DNA of 64,000 nucleotides from Moringa oleifera (lineage: Eukaryota; Streptophyta; Magnoliopsida; Brassicales; Moringaceae), in contig JAJFZO010000609.1 of assembly GCA_021397835.1 (NCBI GenBank), positions 7,008,001 through 7,072,000 of the forward strand, read 5' to 3'. The stretch's first letter is position 1, and each line of letters opens with the position of its first letter. Below, piece after piece: positions 36,701-47,297 of this stretch. The translations under genes were made by a program, and so were the position numbers. The notes beneath the pieces are model-generated. The model searched no databases, had not been told where the DNA came from, and saw only the letters and a program-made list of their open reading frames with translations.

Positions 36701-37339
36701 ATTGGACCTGTAAGGCATTAGGGTCTGATAGTACTACTTCTTTACCAGTGCTATCGATTAAAATGCAACTCTCTGCATCTCTCTGGTCATCTCTCTTTCT
36801 CTCTAAGCTGAAAAATTCTTAAAATCATTCATGTTTAAGTAAAGTAGTCCTTTGTGATCTTCATTGTACTAAATGTGCTCTTGTGAGAGTTCATTAGCTT
36901 TTAAAGTACTATTCTTTTAATGAAATTTAGGGATAATGCTGTGGATACACTTTGTTGCATTAAGTCTTGGTAAAGGAATAACCAAGAAGTGTTTGCAAGA
37001 AAGTGAAGTAGTAAAATCTTCAAGCAAAGACTTAAGGTTGTGAATGAAGGCAAGGTTTGATCGAACCACGTAAATCTTGTGTTTACTCTCTCTTATCGTT
37101 ATTTTACTATTTATTGCTATGTATTAACTTCATTGTTTGCTTTATATTACTGAATATGTTCCTAGATAAATTTTATTTGTCAAGAAAAAGAAAAAAAATT
37201 AAAAATATCCAATTTACCCCCTTCTTGGGTTGCCATTCAAAGAGCCTGCAAGAAGCATGAAAGTTCAACTTAATAAAACCTGCCTGAGCAGGCTACTATC
37301 ACACGTGTTCTACCATTAAAGAATGCATTGTCACACTGC
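36701..37339. other. Spacer, nothing recognised
   Basis: It includes a CT-rich stretch near 36780-36810 and the possible LTR end near 37200-37240. No gene seen. Confidence 0.4.
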
Positions 37340-38660
37340 CTTTATCTCTTGAGATAGTATCTTAGCCTTTGTAGTTAAAGTCCTTCCATAAGGGAATCTT
37401 ATAATTTTGATGTAACAACATCTAAAGAATAAATGAAATAGAGATTTAGGTTGGTTCTTACAAATGCAACAAGCAGTATTTACAGGAATTCCACAATAGT
37501 TTAGCATGACTTAAGTAAGAAGAATACCATGTACCATGCACCATCCTAATATTTGGATTGTTAGGGTAAATTTCACTTACCATATTAGTTTCCATATATT
37601 ATATCTCGTGTTGATGTTGTGAACCTTTCTTGCTCAATATTTGTCAAGCTATATGGTAACCTACCATGACATTATATTGGCCACTTTTACTATCGCTCTT
37701 TATTAATCTATCTTGTATAGGAAGCGTGCTTAAAGGAATAGCTAGAATAAACTAATCATTTGCTTGAATGAACCACTTCCCTACTATCTTAACCCACCAT
37801 TCTCATTTCTTAATATCAATGAGCTAATTTAATAGCATTGTAGTTAATACGTGGTATATTCGAAATATAAGTAGCTTGAACACTAGGTACCAATTTGTCT
37901 TGCCAAGCATCCACACAACTCCCATTTGCAATTCTCCACCTTGTACCCATATCGATTATTGATCTTCCAACAAGTACATTGTACCATAAGTAAGACTCCT
38001 TATAGCTTTTCATCATTATAAAGGGATTAGTAAATGGAAAATATTTGGCCTTAAGAACTTTATAGCATATCAAATCCTCTTCCTAAATGAGACTCCACCA
38101 TTATTTACATAAAAGAGTTATGCTAAAAGCTTTTAAACTTCTAAAACCAAGACCTTCATCAAATTTGGATGAGCATAATGCATCCCATGCTTTCTAATGG
38201 AATTTTTTCGAAGATCCTTTAGATCCCTACTAGAACCCCACGTCATCGTCACATGAATATCATAAATAAAGGACTTGGAACAGTATAAAGCCACTCATAA
38301 TGTAAGTTAGGATTGGTTGGGCCATTGCCCTAATAAGCAACCCCTTACCTACCTTAGATAGTAGATTATCTTATTCAATTGGGACCTTAGTAATTCTTTT
38401 AATCTATTAAATTCTCTTTTTTGGGAGGGTCCCATGAGCATGAGCAGGAAAATCTGAGATATTGATCTTATTCAAAAGACTTATGTACCCCAAGTAAATT
38501 CTTTAAGATATCTTGATCTACTACCCCAACGTTAACTCCAAATATAACACTCAACTTTTTCAAATTTATTTGTTGACTAAATGCCACTTCATAATCCTTA
38601 AGGATATTCAAGAAAGCACCATAATCTACGCAGATACTGTGAACAATAGAAGACTATTGT
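37340..38660 (-). pseudogene. L1-type LINE 3' fragment (end of RT and zinc-binding domain)
   Basis: Minus-strand pieces follow the end of a plant LINE ORF2. They are an ADDSLLLF-like YDNSLLLF with VAFSQQINLKK (about 38665-38555), VGKGLLIRAMAQPILTYIMS (about 38360-38300), FRDLKDLRKNSI, LKAKYFPFTNPF, WYNVLVGRSIIDMGTRWRI and NGSCVDAWQD (38060-37900). A zf-RVT-like part follows, with SGQYNVMVGYHIA and ICKNQPKSLFHLFF (about 37700-37440). Frames are broken. The 5' part is missing, as is usual for truncated LINE copies. No poly(A) tail was identified. Confidence 0.8.
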
Positions 38661-38674
38661 CATAACACAGCCTA

Positions 38675-39664
38675 AAAAATTGATTAGAGCAAAAGAAGGA
38701 CAATGAACATTCCTATCGCGAGAAAATGTGAGAGAATAGTCTTTTCTCATAAGAAAGGGTAAACCATAAAATTCATTTTAGTTAACCTATTAATGAAAAT
38801 CAAGAAAAAAATAAGAATTGCCACCAATCTTTTTTATGATATGATCAACCACTAAAAATTCTTTTGCTTTTTTCTTCCAAATCCTTTAAAAAAAACAAAG
38901 AAAGGCAAAAGAAGAGTTTTGGCATTTGTTAAATTTTATCGAGAAAATTGGGTCTGCGAGTCAATTATGAGTGGGAAATGTGACCAACCTCACTACACTA
39001 GAACCAATTAAAATGAAAAAGATTTAATCTGACAATGAAAAAGATTTGAGCTTGATTCTCAAACAAAGCATCATAAGATTATAAAAAGTAAACCCTTCTT
39101 GAAAGAATGCATGAATGATGGAAACTTATTTTTCAAGACCGTTTTGTTTAAGACCCCAAAGATTAGCTTTTACCAAACTAACAAGTCTTGAAAGAAATGC
39201 TTGGAGAGAATCTTGGTTCTTGAAATTGTCAAAAAGCATTCAAAATGATATTATTTGGGTTAGAATTAAGAAGAGGCCCCAAAACCAACTTTAATCCCTT
39301 TAAGATAAATGATTTTATTTAAAACTCCATGTGAGGTTTGTCCTCTACCCACTTCATTCTTGAATTCATTTATGCCAAAAGAATGGATATGCAATGCAAA
39401 AATAGTAAAGAAAAGCACTCATTGCAATAGGAACATATAAGAAAACATTAAGGAAGTATAAGAACAACATTAATATTTTATATTTCTGTGAAATATTTAC
39501 AATAAAAAACTGCAAAACGACAGGTTTCACCTATTAGTATAGCATAGTAACTCTTTTACAATCCTTACTAGGAACAAAAAGCCTCACACCTTCGAACAAG
39601 TATTATGCTCATTATGAAAACACTCTTTTCTTGGATGAAAAAAAAGCTCTACTCTTAATTTTAA
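38675..39664 (-). repeat. Left direct repeat (probable LTR)
   Basis: Partner of 40811-41806. The edges are read by eye and uncertain by some tens of bases. Confidence 0.65.
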
Positions 39665-40810
39665 CATACATCCCAAGAGATTATGCATTAGTAACCCCAA
39701 GAGTGCCTCACATTTCTTTAGAATTGGTGCTAGATCTACATTATTGAAGTGGAAGCAGTGATAAAAAGGATCTCAAAAACTAACAGTCTTCTATCCATAA
39801 TATACAAAAAATTTAAAAGTTGTCAAATTATTCTTCAAACTGGGCTTTATCATGGATATTGGCCTCATCTCAAAGTTGATGAAGAGTTAATAGATCATCC
39901 CCTTTGAGACTTAGATAAATTATTTCCCTTCAATTTATTTGAAAACCCCAAAGTAAAGCATCACCAAATGTGTTATGTTTTTCTTCTGACCATTTTTGGA
40001 CTTGAGATGGGGTCATGATCACATCAAGGATAAAAATATCAAGTTAAGATGTCTTCATGATCAGAGTTCTAACTAAAATAGGGATAAACCTTAGAAATTT
40101 CTATTATGCCTAAAGCCCGATGTGATAAAGTTTCCCGATGTCGATGTCATGTAGGATGATACATGGGGATAAAATAACAAGATATGTCAGCATAAATCAA
40201 TCAAGTTTGTGTCCTTTTAATCGAAGTTCGTGTCTTATAGGAACTGTCTTTATAGCTTAAAGTTTTCTAGATTCAACCTTCTTAAAGATTAACATAGGAA
40301 GTTTACGATCAATGACATGCCTAAAATGGGGTCTTGCTTGGTTTTTTCAAGTTTTCTAAAGGTTCTCATACCATCCCTTAATGTTAGTTTAGCAAGAAGG
40401 GTATCCCTGGCCCATAATCACCTACATGAGGTAGTTGAGAAAAAAACTCCCCCCTCCCCTGTGATGAAAACATACACAATGTTTGACTTGAGTAAGGCGA
40501 GCCGCATCACATAAGGAGACTAGGTGCCCTTCAAACACTAGCTCAAACTGCCTCAAAGGCCCAACTCTTGTATAGAGCTAATCCAATGCATGACTGTGAC
40601 GTTATGTTAATTTTATATTTTAAAAACATATTGAATAAAAAAAGAACAAAAAAGATAAACACACAAAGGAATGTAGCTCAAAATTATGGATTTTCACCTG
40701 ATTGAGAAAAACAATTTTTTTTTTAAGTTTTAACTTTGGCTTAACTTTATGAAACTAAGGATTCTAGGTTTGGTCCCAAGTGGAGTGGCCAAGCTATCAC
40801 AACAAGGCCT
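39665..40810 (-). other. Interior of the LARD-like element
   Basis: No conserved domain seen on either strand. Only short open frames occur. Confidence 0.4.
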
Positions 40811-41806
40811 TAAAAATCAGTTGGAGTTAAAAGGGACACTTCACTTCCCCGTCGCAAGAAAATGTTAGAGAGCAGTCTTTTTTCCAAAGAAAGAGTAAAC
40901 CTTGAAATTCATTTTAGTTGATTTATTAATAAAAATCAAGAAAAAGAATAGGAGTCACTACTAATCTTTTTTACTGTGTAACCGACCATAAAAAATTCTT
41001 TTTTTCCTACAAATCCTTTTTCAAGAAAAGAAAGCAAAGAAAGAGAAAAAACGAGTTTTGGCAATGGTAAAACTTTACCAAGAAAATTGGATCCTCAAGT
41101 CAATTACGAGTAAGAAAGGATTACCAACCTCACTACACTTGAGTTATTCAAAACAAAAAATATTCAATCAAGTGGTGAAAAATATTCGAGCTTAATTCCC
41201 ATGCAAAGCATAACGTAATTGTAGAAAGTAAAACCCTTTGAAAGAAAGCATGAATGATGGAAACTTAATTTCCAAAATTATTTTGTTTAAGAGGCCCAAA
41301 TTTGGCTTTCGTCAAACCTCTTAGTCTTGAAAGAAATGCATGGAGAGAATATTGGTCCTTAAATCATCCAAAAGCATTTAAAATGATATTTTTTTGTGAG
41401 GATCAAGAAGAAGCCCCAACACCAACTCCCATCCCCTCAAGATAAAATGGTTTTATTTAAAACTCAATAAGAGGTTTGTTCCCTACCCACTTCATTCTTA
41501 AATTAGTTTATACCAAAAGAATGGACATGCAATGCAAAATTAGTAAAGAAAAGTACCCATTGCAGTAAGAATGTATCAAGAATTCAATACAATAACAAGA
41601 AAACATCAAAAAAGCATAAGCACAACATTGATATTTTGTGTTTATATAGAATATTTGTAATAAAAGATTACAAGGCAATAGGTTTACCTGTTAGTACAAT
41701 TTAATCACTGGGAATAAAAAGCCTCATACCCTCAAACAAGTATTATGCTCATTATGAAAACATTCCTTTATTGGAGAAGAAAAAAGCTCTCCTTTAAAAT
41801 TATTTC
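40811..41806 (-). repeat. Right direct repeat (probable LTR)
   Basis: Partner of 38675-39664. Its right edge abuts the broken end of the copia relic. Confidence 0.65.
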
Positions 41807-44560
41807 TTCTTCAAGATTACCATGAAGAAGTGTTGTTTTTACATCCAATTGTTTCACCTATATGTCGAAGTTAACCACTAATGCCAAAAGAACTTAAATT
41901 GAGGAATATTTTACCATTGGTGAGTATATGTCATCGAAGTTAATATCTTTTCTTTATGTGAGTCCCTTGGTAACCAACCTAGCCTTATATTTAAGCTTTT
42001 TAAGTCTAAGTATTCCTACAACCTACTAACTTTTATCCCTATAAGTTTATGGGTTGATCAATTAGTAATCAAGTTTTGTTCCTTTCAAGGCTTTTAATCT
42101 CATCCCTTATAGCTACTAAGCATATTATTTTGTCCTTATGAGTCATAGCTTTCTTATAAGTATTAGGTTCTGCATTCTTTAGTTCATGAGCAATAGTTAA
42201 AGCACACGCAATAAAATCAACATAACCATACCTGTTTGAAGCTCTAATTTGCCTTCTAAACATGTTCCTTGTAACTAGTATCCTTATAGTAGTTCTGGTT
42301 GAGTAGCTTCATAGACTTCTTAATGTACTTCATCAGTAACATCATTATGGTCATTGATGCCAATAGATTCTAGTGTTAGGGTTTGAAACTCCACTTAAAT
42401 TTGAGTACAAGGATTAATATCTCCACTTGCAAACTTGTCATTATTTTTTTTCAAATACATTTCAGTCTCCTTAAACATCATATCTCCACTAATAAATCTT
42501 TTAGAGACATTTCCATTTTAAAACCATATTTTGTATCCCTTGACACCATCAAGGTAGCCTATGAACATGCATTTTTATGCCCTCGGATCTAATTTTTCAT
42601 GCTTCACATGAGCATATACAATATACCCATAGACCATAAGATGATCATATCTAGTTGCCACTCCTGTCCAAACTTCTTATAAGGTCTTGAATTAAATTTT
42701 AGTTGAACAAGTTTTTTTAGTTAAGTAAGCTGTAGTACTAACAACCTTAACCCAAAACTTTTTGGGGACATTAGCATAAAAGAATATACATCTCAATCTC
42801 TCTAATAGAGTCTTATTCATCCTCTTAGGAAGTCCATTCCACTAAGGAGTGTCACACATAAATGATGCCTTCCAATATCATCTTATTTGTAAAAGACACT
42901 GAATTCACCTTTCATAAACTCCAAGCCATTATCTGTTCTCAATTTCTTCACCTTTCAGCTAGTTTGGATTTTAACCATTCTCTTCTAATCAACAAACTTC
43001 TGGAAAGACTTCTCTATAGTTTTCAAAATGTAAATCCACACTTTTTATAAAAAATCATCAATTATGGAAATAAATAACCTTGCTTCACCTAAGGACAGAT
43101 GCTAGAAGGTCCCTATAGATCAGAGTGAACATATTCAATGTGCCTTTGGTGTTATGAATAGCTTTAGCAAAGTTAAGTTTAGTTGCCTTTCCATAGATAC
43201 TAAGTTCAAAAAAGTCAAAGTTTATCTAACTTCATGCCTCTTAGCAAGCCTTACTTTGATAAATCTTGCAGTATACGTTCACTCAGATGTGCAAGCCTTT
43301 GATGCTATAAAGCAACCTCTGAACTTTTTGAATTTGAAACAAGTATAAGAACTCCTAATTACCATTGATCCTATAACCACATACAAGACATTATCTTTAA
43401 TTCCTTTCATAACACATAAGCATCTTCTTAAAACTTTCAAGATTCTACCTTTTGCGTTATAACAGTAATTTTTGGAATTTAAGGTACCAAGAGAAATTAA
43501 ATTTCACTTTAATTCTGGGATGTACCTTACATTTAACAAATTCTTTCCAAATCATAATACATTTTAATTTTCACTGTACCAATTCTTATGACCTTACAAG
43601 TCTTATTATAGCCCAACAAGACTTGTCTACATTGTTTCTTTGAAAGATTCAAACCAGTTCTTATTAGGCTTCATATGGAAAGAACAACCTGAATCAAGTA
43701 TCCACTGCTTGTTTGTGCTCTTAGTTGCGACCAACATGACACTAAACTTTCATAGCCATCTTGAGCCATTGCAACATCCGTATTTCTAGCTGGACATTGA
43801 TTTTTCTTATGATCTTTTTTTTTTTTTTTTACTTCTTTTAGCACATAATCTCCTTGCATGCTCCAAATCCTTGCACCAGTGGCATTTAATATTCTTAAGA
43901 CTAAAACCACTACTATTACTATTGTCTTTATCACTGTTGTAGCCACTTCTTAACTTGGATCTTGATTTGTTCCTTGACTTGTTATCAAACTTGTTGTTAG
44001 ACTCCTTCTTACATTCAAACCTCTCCACTTCCAAAAATTCTATCATTTTGTTTGAGTTCAATTTCTCATGATTTGAGGGCAGCAATAACTTCATCAAGAG
44101 TAATTGTCTTACTACCAAACTTGATAGCAGCCTCTACTTCCTTAGAAAAATCAAGTAGAGAATTTAGCAAGATTATTGTTTGGCTCTCATCTCTAATTTT
44201 CTCATCATCAATAAAAGCCAAATTAATGGCTATTTTCTTAAATTCATCCAAGTTCTATTCCAAATTCTTTGATGGATCCATTTTGAAACCAAAGAACCTA
44301 TCTTTTAGAAAGATTTGATTAGACAAAAACTTTATCAATGACAACTCTTCAAGCTTACTCTAAACCTGATAAGTAATGTCCACCCTATTAATTTGCCTTA
44401 AAACATTATCTGTAAGGTACAAAATAATGAGTAAGCATTTTCTTGCAACTCAAACTTCTTGTCATTAGAATATGTAGTTTTTTCACAAATCTTTATATCA
44501 AAAAGTTTCCTTTTTTAATGCTTTGGTAATGTATAACACATTTCATTGTGTTCATGTCAG
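41807..44560 (-). mobile_element. Copia-2: truncated minus-strand Ty1/copia relic (gag to start of RT)
   Basis: On the minus strand gag begins near 44560, with RQINRVDITYQV and KLEELSLIKF, then LDEFKKI (44251), IILLNSLLDF and a CCHC zinc knuckle CHWCKDLEHARRLC (about 43880-43840). Integrase-like pieces run from about 43700 to 42600. The start of the reverse transcriptase region has NRYGYVDFIACALTIAHEL and NAEPNTYKKAM (42240-42130). The rest of pol and both LTRs are missing. The break coincides with the edge of the LARD-like element at 41806, so a nested insertion or a deletion removed the 3' half. Frames are broken in several places. Confidence 0.75.
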
Positions 44561-45432
44561 AATATGGACAAATAAAAAAAAGACTATAAAATCATGAGAT
44601 TTACTTAACTGTAACAAAATGAAAATCAAGGCCTTTATTTTGAAAAATAAATTCATATTGAAAATATAAATTTTAATACCTTAAGATTAAAGTACGGATA
44701 ATATTAAAGGAATGGTTAAGCATTTGGTTTGTTTAAGGCACAATCCTTTACAAAATAAGATGTTATTGTAAAATTTAGATACTATTATTTAATGTAAAAA
44801 TTTTTGTGGATTTGAGCATGTGCTAGATTTTTTTATTAAAAATTTTAAAGTATATATCTTATTAATTTAAAATATTAATATAAAAATTTTAAAAAATTTT
44901 AATTATTAATTTTATTAAGTTAATCAGTATCATAATCTCTTCAAAAATTTACAATGGCTTAAATCAGTAGAAGGATTTTAATCCAAACTAACGACCTCAT
45001 AGAAGTGGAAATAAAAGTATAGCTTGCGTGGGAGACATCCAAACCTAGAAGGCTGCCAACTTGAATTGTCCCTCTTTCTATATTCACTCCCATAAATTTA
45101 GATAGATAAACTGAATTTGAATGTAGCGTGAGATACCAATTTGAATTTGCAGTCTGTGTTAGAATAAGATTGCAAAGGAACAATACTGTCAGTATTCTGA
45201 GTGTAAGTTTCTTGATGGCTGAAAAGTCTCATCTGATCTATCAGAGCACTTGAATGCCGTATGTCCCATTTTCTACGTAGCTGACGTTTGGGATTTTCTT
45301 TGCTTGTTATTAAGGCAGCCAATAGATATTTGTTCAAACACGGAAATGAAGGATTGAAAAATCGGTAACTTGGCTTTTCTTGCCTGAAAATTGAATGATT
45401 GGATGAAGCAAAGAGCTTCAAGAATTTGAAAA
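44561..45432. other. Upstream region of ChiV-2
   Basis: The first half is AT-rich and featureless. The part from about 44980 is more mixed in composition and is the likely distal promoter. No gene seen. Confidence 0.4.
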
Positions 45433-45480
45433 GTCGATGGTCTGATCCATTGCTGCCCCAGCATGAGTGCTCTATAAATG
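45433..45480 (+). promoter_or_regulatory. ChiV-2 proximal promoter with TATA box
   Basis: GTCGATGGTCTGATCC is followed by TTGCTGCCCCAGCATGAGTGC and then TATAAAT at 45473-45479, about 61 bp before the ATG. The block matches that of ChiV-1 at the same place. Upstream methionine codons in the same frame (from 45399) lie before the TATA box and are not used. Confidence 0.65.
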
Positions 45481-45533
45481 TTTCATGTTCTTTTCTCATT
45501 TACAGAACTGGATACTCTTCGCTTCCTTATTCA

Positions 45534-47297
45534 ATGGCTTCCAAGACCTCTATTTTCTTTTTCGCTACGCTACTTCTCCTCCAGTTTCAGTTCTCTTTTG
45601 GACAGAATGCTGTGAAAGCAGCATACTGGTTTCCGGGCAGCGAGTTCCCAGTTGCTGACATAGATTCCACCCTCTTCACTCACCTTTTCTGTGCATTTGC
45701 CGATCTTGATGGCTCGACGAACCAAGTTGCCATTTCTTCCTCAAACAGAGACAAATTTTCCACCTTCACCCAAACGGTACAACGAAGAAATCCTTCAGTG
45801 AAAACCCTTTTGTCAATTGGTGGAGGAAGGGCTGATAAAGCGTCTTTTGCTTCAATGGCGAGTCAACCCAGTTCCCGTAAATCCTTTATCGATTCATCCA
45901 TAAACTTAGCAAGGTCTTATGGCTTTTATGGCCTTGATCTTGACTGGGAGTACCCTTCCACAGCCGCTGAAATGACCAACTTCGGCTTGCTGCTCAGAGA
46001 GTGGCGAGTAGCTGTGATCGCAGAGTCCAGAACATCTGGCAAGTCCCCGTTGCTTCTAGCAGCAGCAGTTTTTTACTCGTCAAACTATTACTCTGTGAAC
46101 TACCCAGTTCAGGATGTAGCAAACAGCCTGGATTGGATCAATGTAATGGCTTACGACTTTTACGGGCCTGGTTGGTCAAAAGTAACAGGACCGCCTGCTG
46201 CGTTATACAACCCACCAAATCAAGTAAGTGGGGATTCTGGAATTAGAGCTTGGATTCAGGCCGGTTTGCCGGCCAAGAAGATAGTCCTTGGCTTTCCCTA
46301 CTACGGCTACGCCTGGCGTCTCACAGATGCCAATAACCATGGCCTGTTTGCACCGACCAGTGGACCTGCCATATCTGCAGATGGATCTCTGAGTTTCAAG
46401 GGAATCAAACAGTTCATAGTCGACAACAGAGCCACCGCAGTGTACAATTCGATTGTTGTAGGAGACTACTGTTATGCAGGAACCACATGGATCGGTTACG
46501 ACGACAAGCAGAGCATCGTCACAAAGACTAGATATGCTAAGGAAAAGGGCTTGCTTGGGTACTTTGCTTGGCATGTTGGAGCTGACGACAACTGGAGTCT
46601 CTCTCGCGCAGGTTAGAATGCATTTACATCCCATTTAGAACAATCTTTATTCTTTTTTAGAAAAATAATAAAGAGAACTTAAAAATGATTTGATTTCACT
46701 TTTATGCCTCTATTTCTCCCTCTAATTATGATTATAAAATGTGAATTATTAAGAGAGAGCCTAGCTATTAAACACTTAATGGCTCCCATCCTTCAAATAA
46801 TTAAGGATTAGTAATAGTATATACTAAAATTAATCGGTCTTATGGGTCTTTTTTTTAGAATTGATATGTGTCCATTGGTGCTTTATTTTATTTAATTATA
46901 TTGAAATTAACATGTCAATTTTTTAATTAAAGCAGACTTTTAGACCAAATTACCAGTTCTGATTATTTTCTTAGACTAATCTAAAATGTGATAAAGTTGA
47001 TATTTTATATTTTTTTATTTTATTGAGATTGATTATGTAAATATTTATCAAATAATTATGATTTTTCATAATACACAACATGTTAATCATTAGCATTTGA
47101 AAATCTAACATAACTCAGCAAAGGGGTCACATAATTCTATAAAATTAGTGTACTCCAAAACAAAAAGATAAATAAAATCAAATCGAAAAACATAACACAG
47201 TGATTCAAACACATTTGTTTTTTCAATTATGCTCACATGATAAATAATTTAATTTGTTCATTGCAATGTTGTTGCAGCTTCGGAGGCATGGCATTAA
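45534..47297 (+). CDS. ChiV-2: secreted class V chitinase (GH18)
   Basis: Exon 1 (45534-46611) and exon 2 (47278-47297) join over a 666-bp GT-AG phase-1 intron to give 365 residues. The start at 45534 gives a clean signal peptide, MASKTSIFFFATLLLLQFQF, ending near SFGQ. The GH18 domain keeps LLSIGGG, LDLDWEYP (D135, D137, E139), MAYDFYGPG and GFPYYGYAW, so chitin hydrolysis is expected, in the cell wall space or vacuole. The closest relative is ChiV-1. The only clear structural difference is the tail: after the join it reads ASEAWH and stops at TAA 47295-47297, against 37 residues in ChiV-1. An AATAAA at 47494-47499 may be the polyadenylation signal. Confidence 0.93.

Larger units (their letters stand above)
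38675..41806 (-). mobile_element. Short LTR element with about 1-kb direct repeats (LARD-like or deleted gypsy)
   Basis: Bases about 38675-39664 and 40811-41806 are direct repeats, diverged but alignable throughout. Shared blocks include gagttttggca, accaacctcactacac, cttgaaagaaatgc and acaagtattatgctcattatgaaaaca. Between them lie about 1.15 kb without a recognisable protein. On the minus strand a TGGCCACTCCACTTGGGACC sequence at about 40775-40794 resembles the region next to many gypsy primer-binding sites and sits next to the right repeat, which suggests minus orientation. Confidence 0.65.

Noticed and set aside
35651..37240. A solo SIRE-type copia LTR
   Set aside because: Only a TGTTAG start and a weak U5-like end were seen. 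No target duplication or second copy is present, so it is mentioned only as a possibility.
45399..45533. A longer N-terminus for ChiV-2 beginning at 45399
   Set aside because: It would start upstream of the TATA box, and the extra residues do not resemble the ChiV-1 start. The Met at 45534 gives a proper signal peptide.
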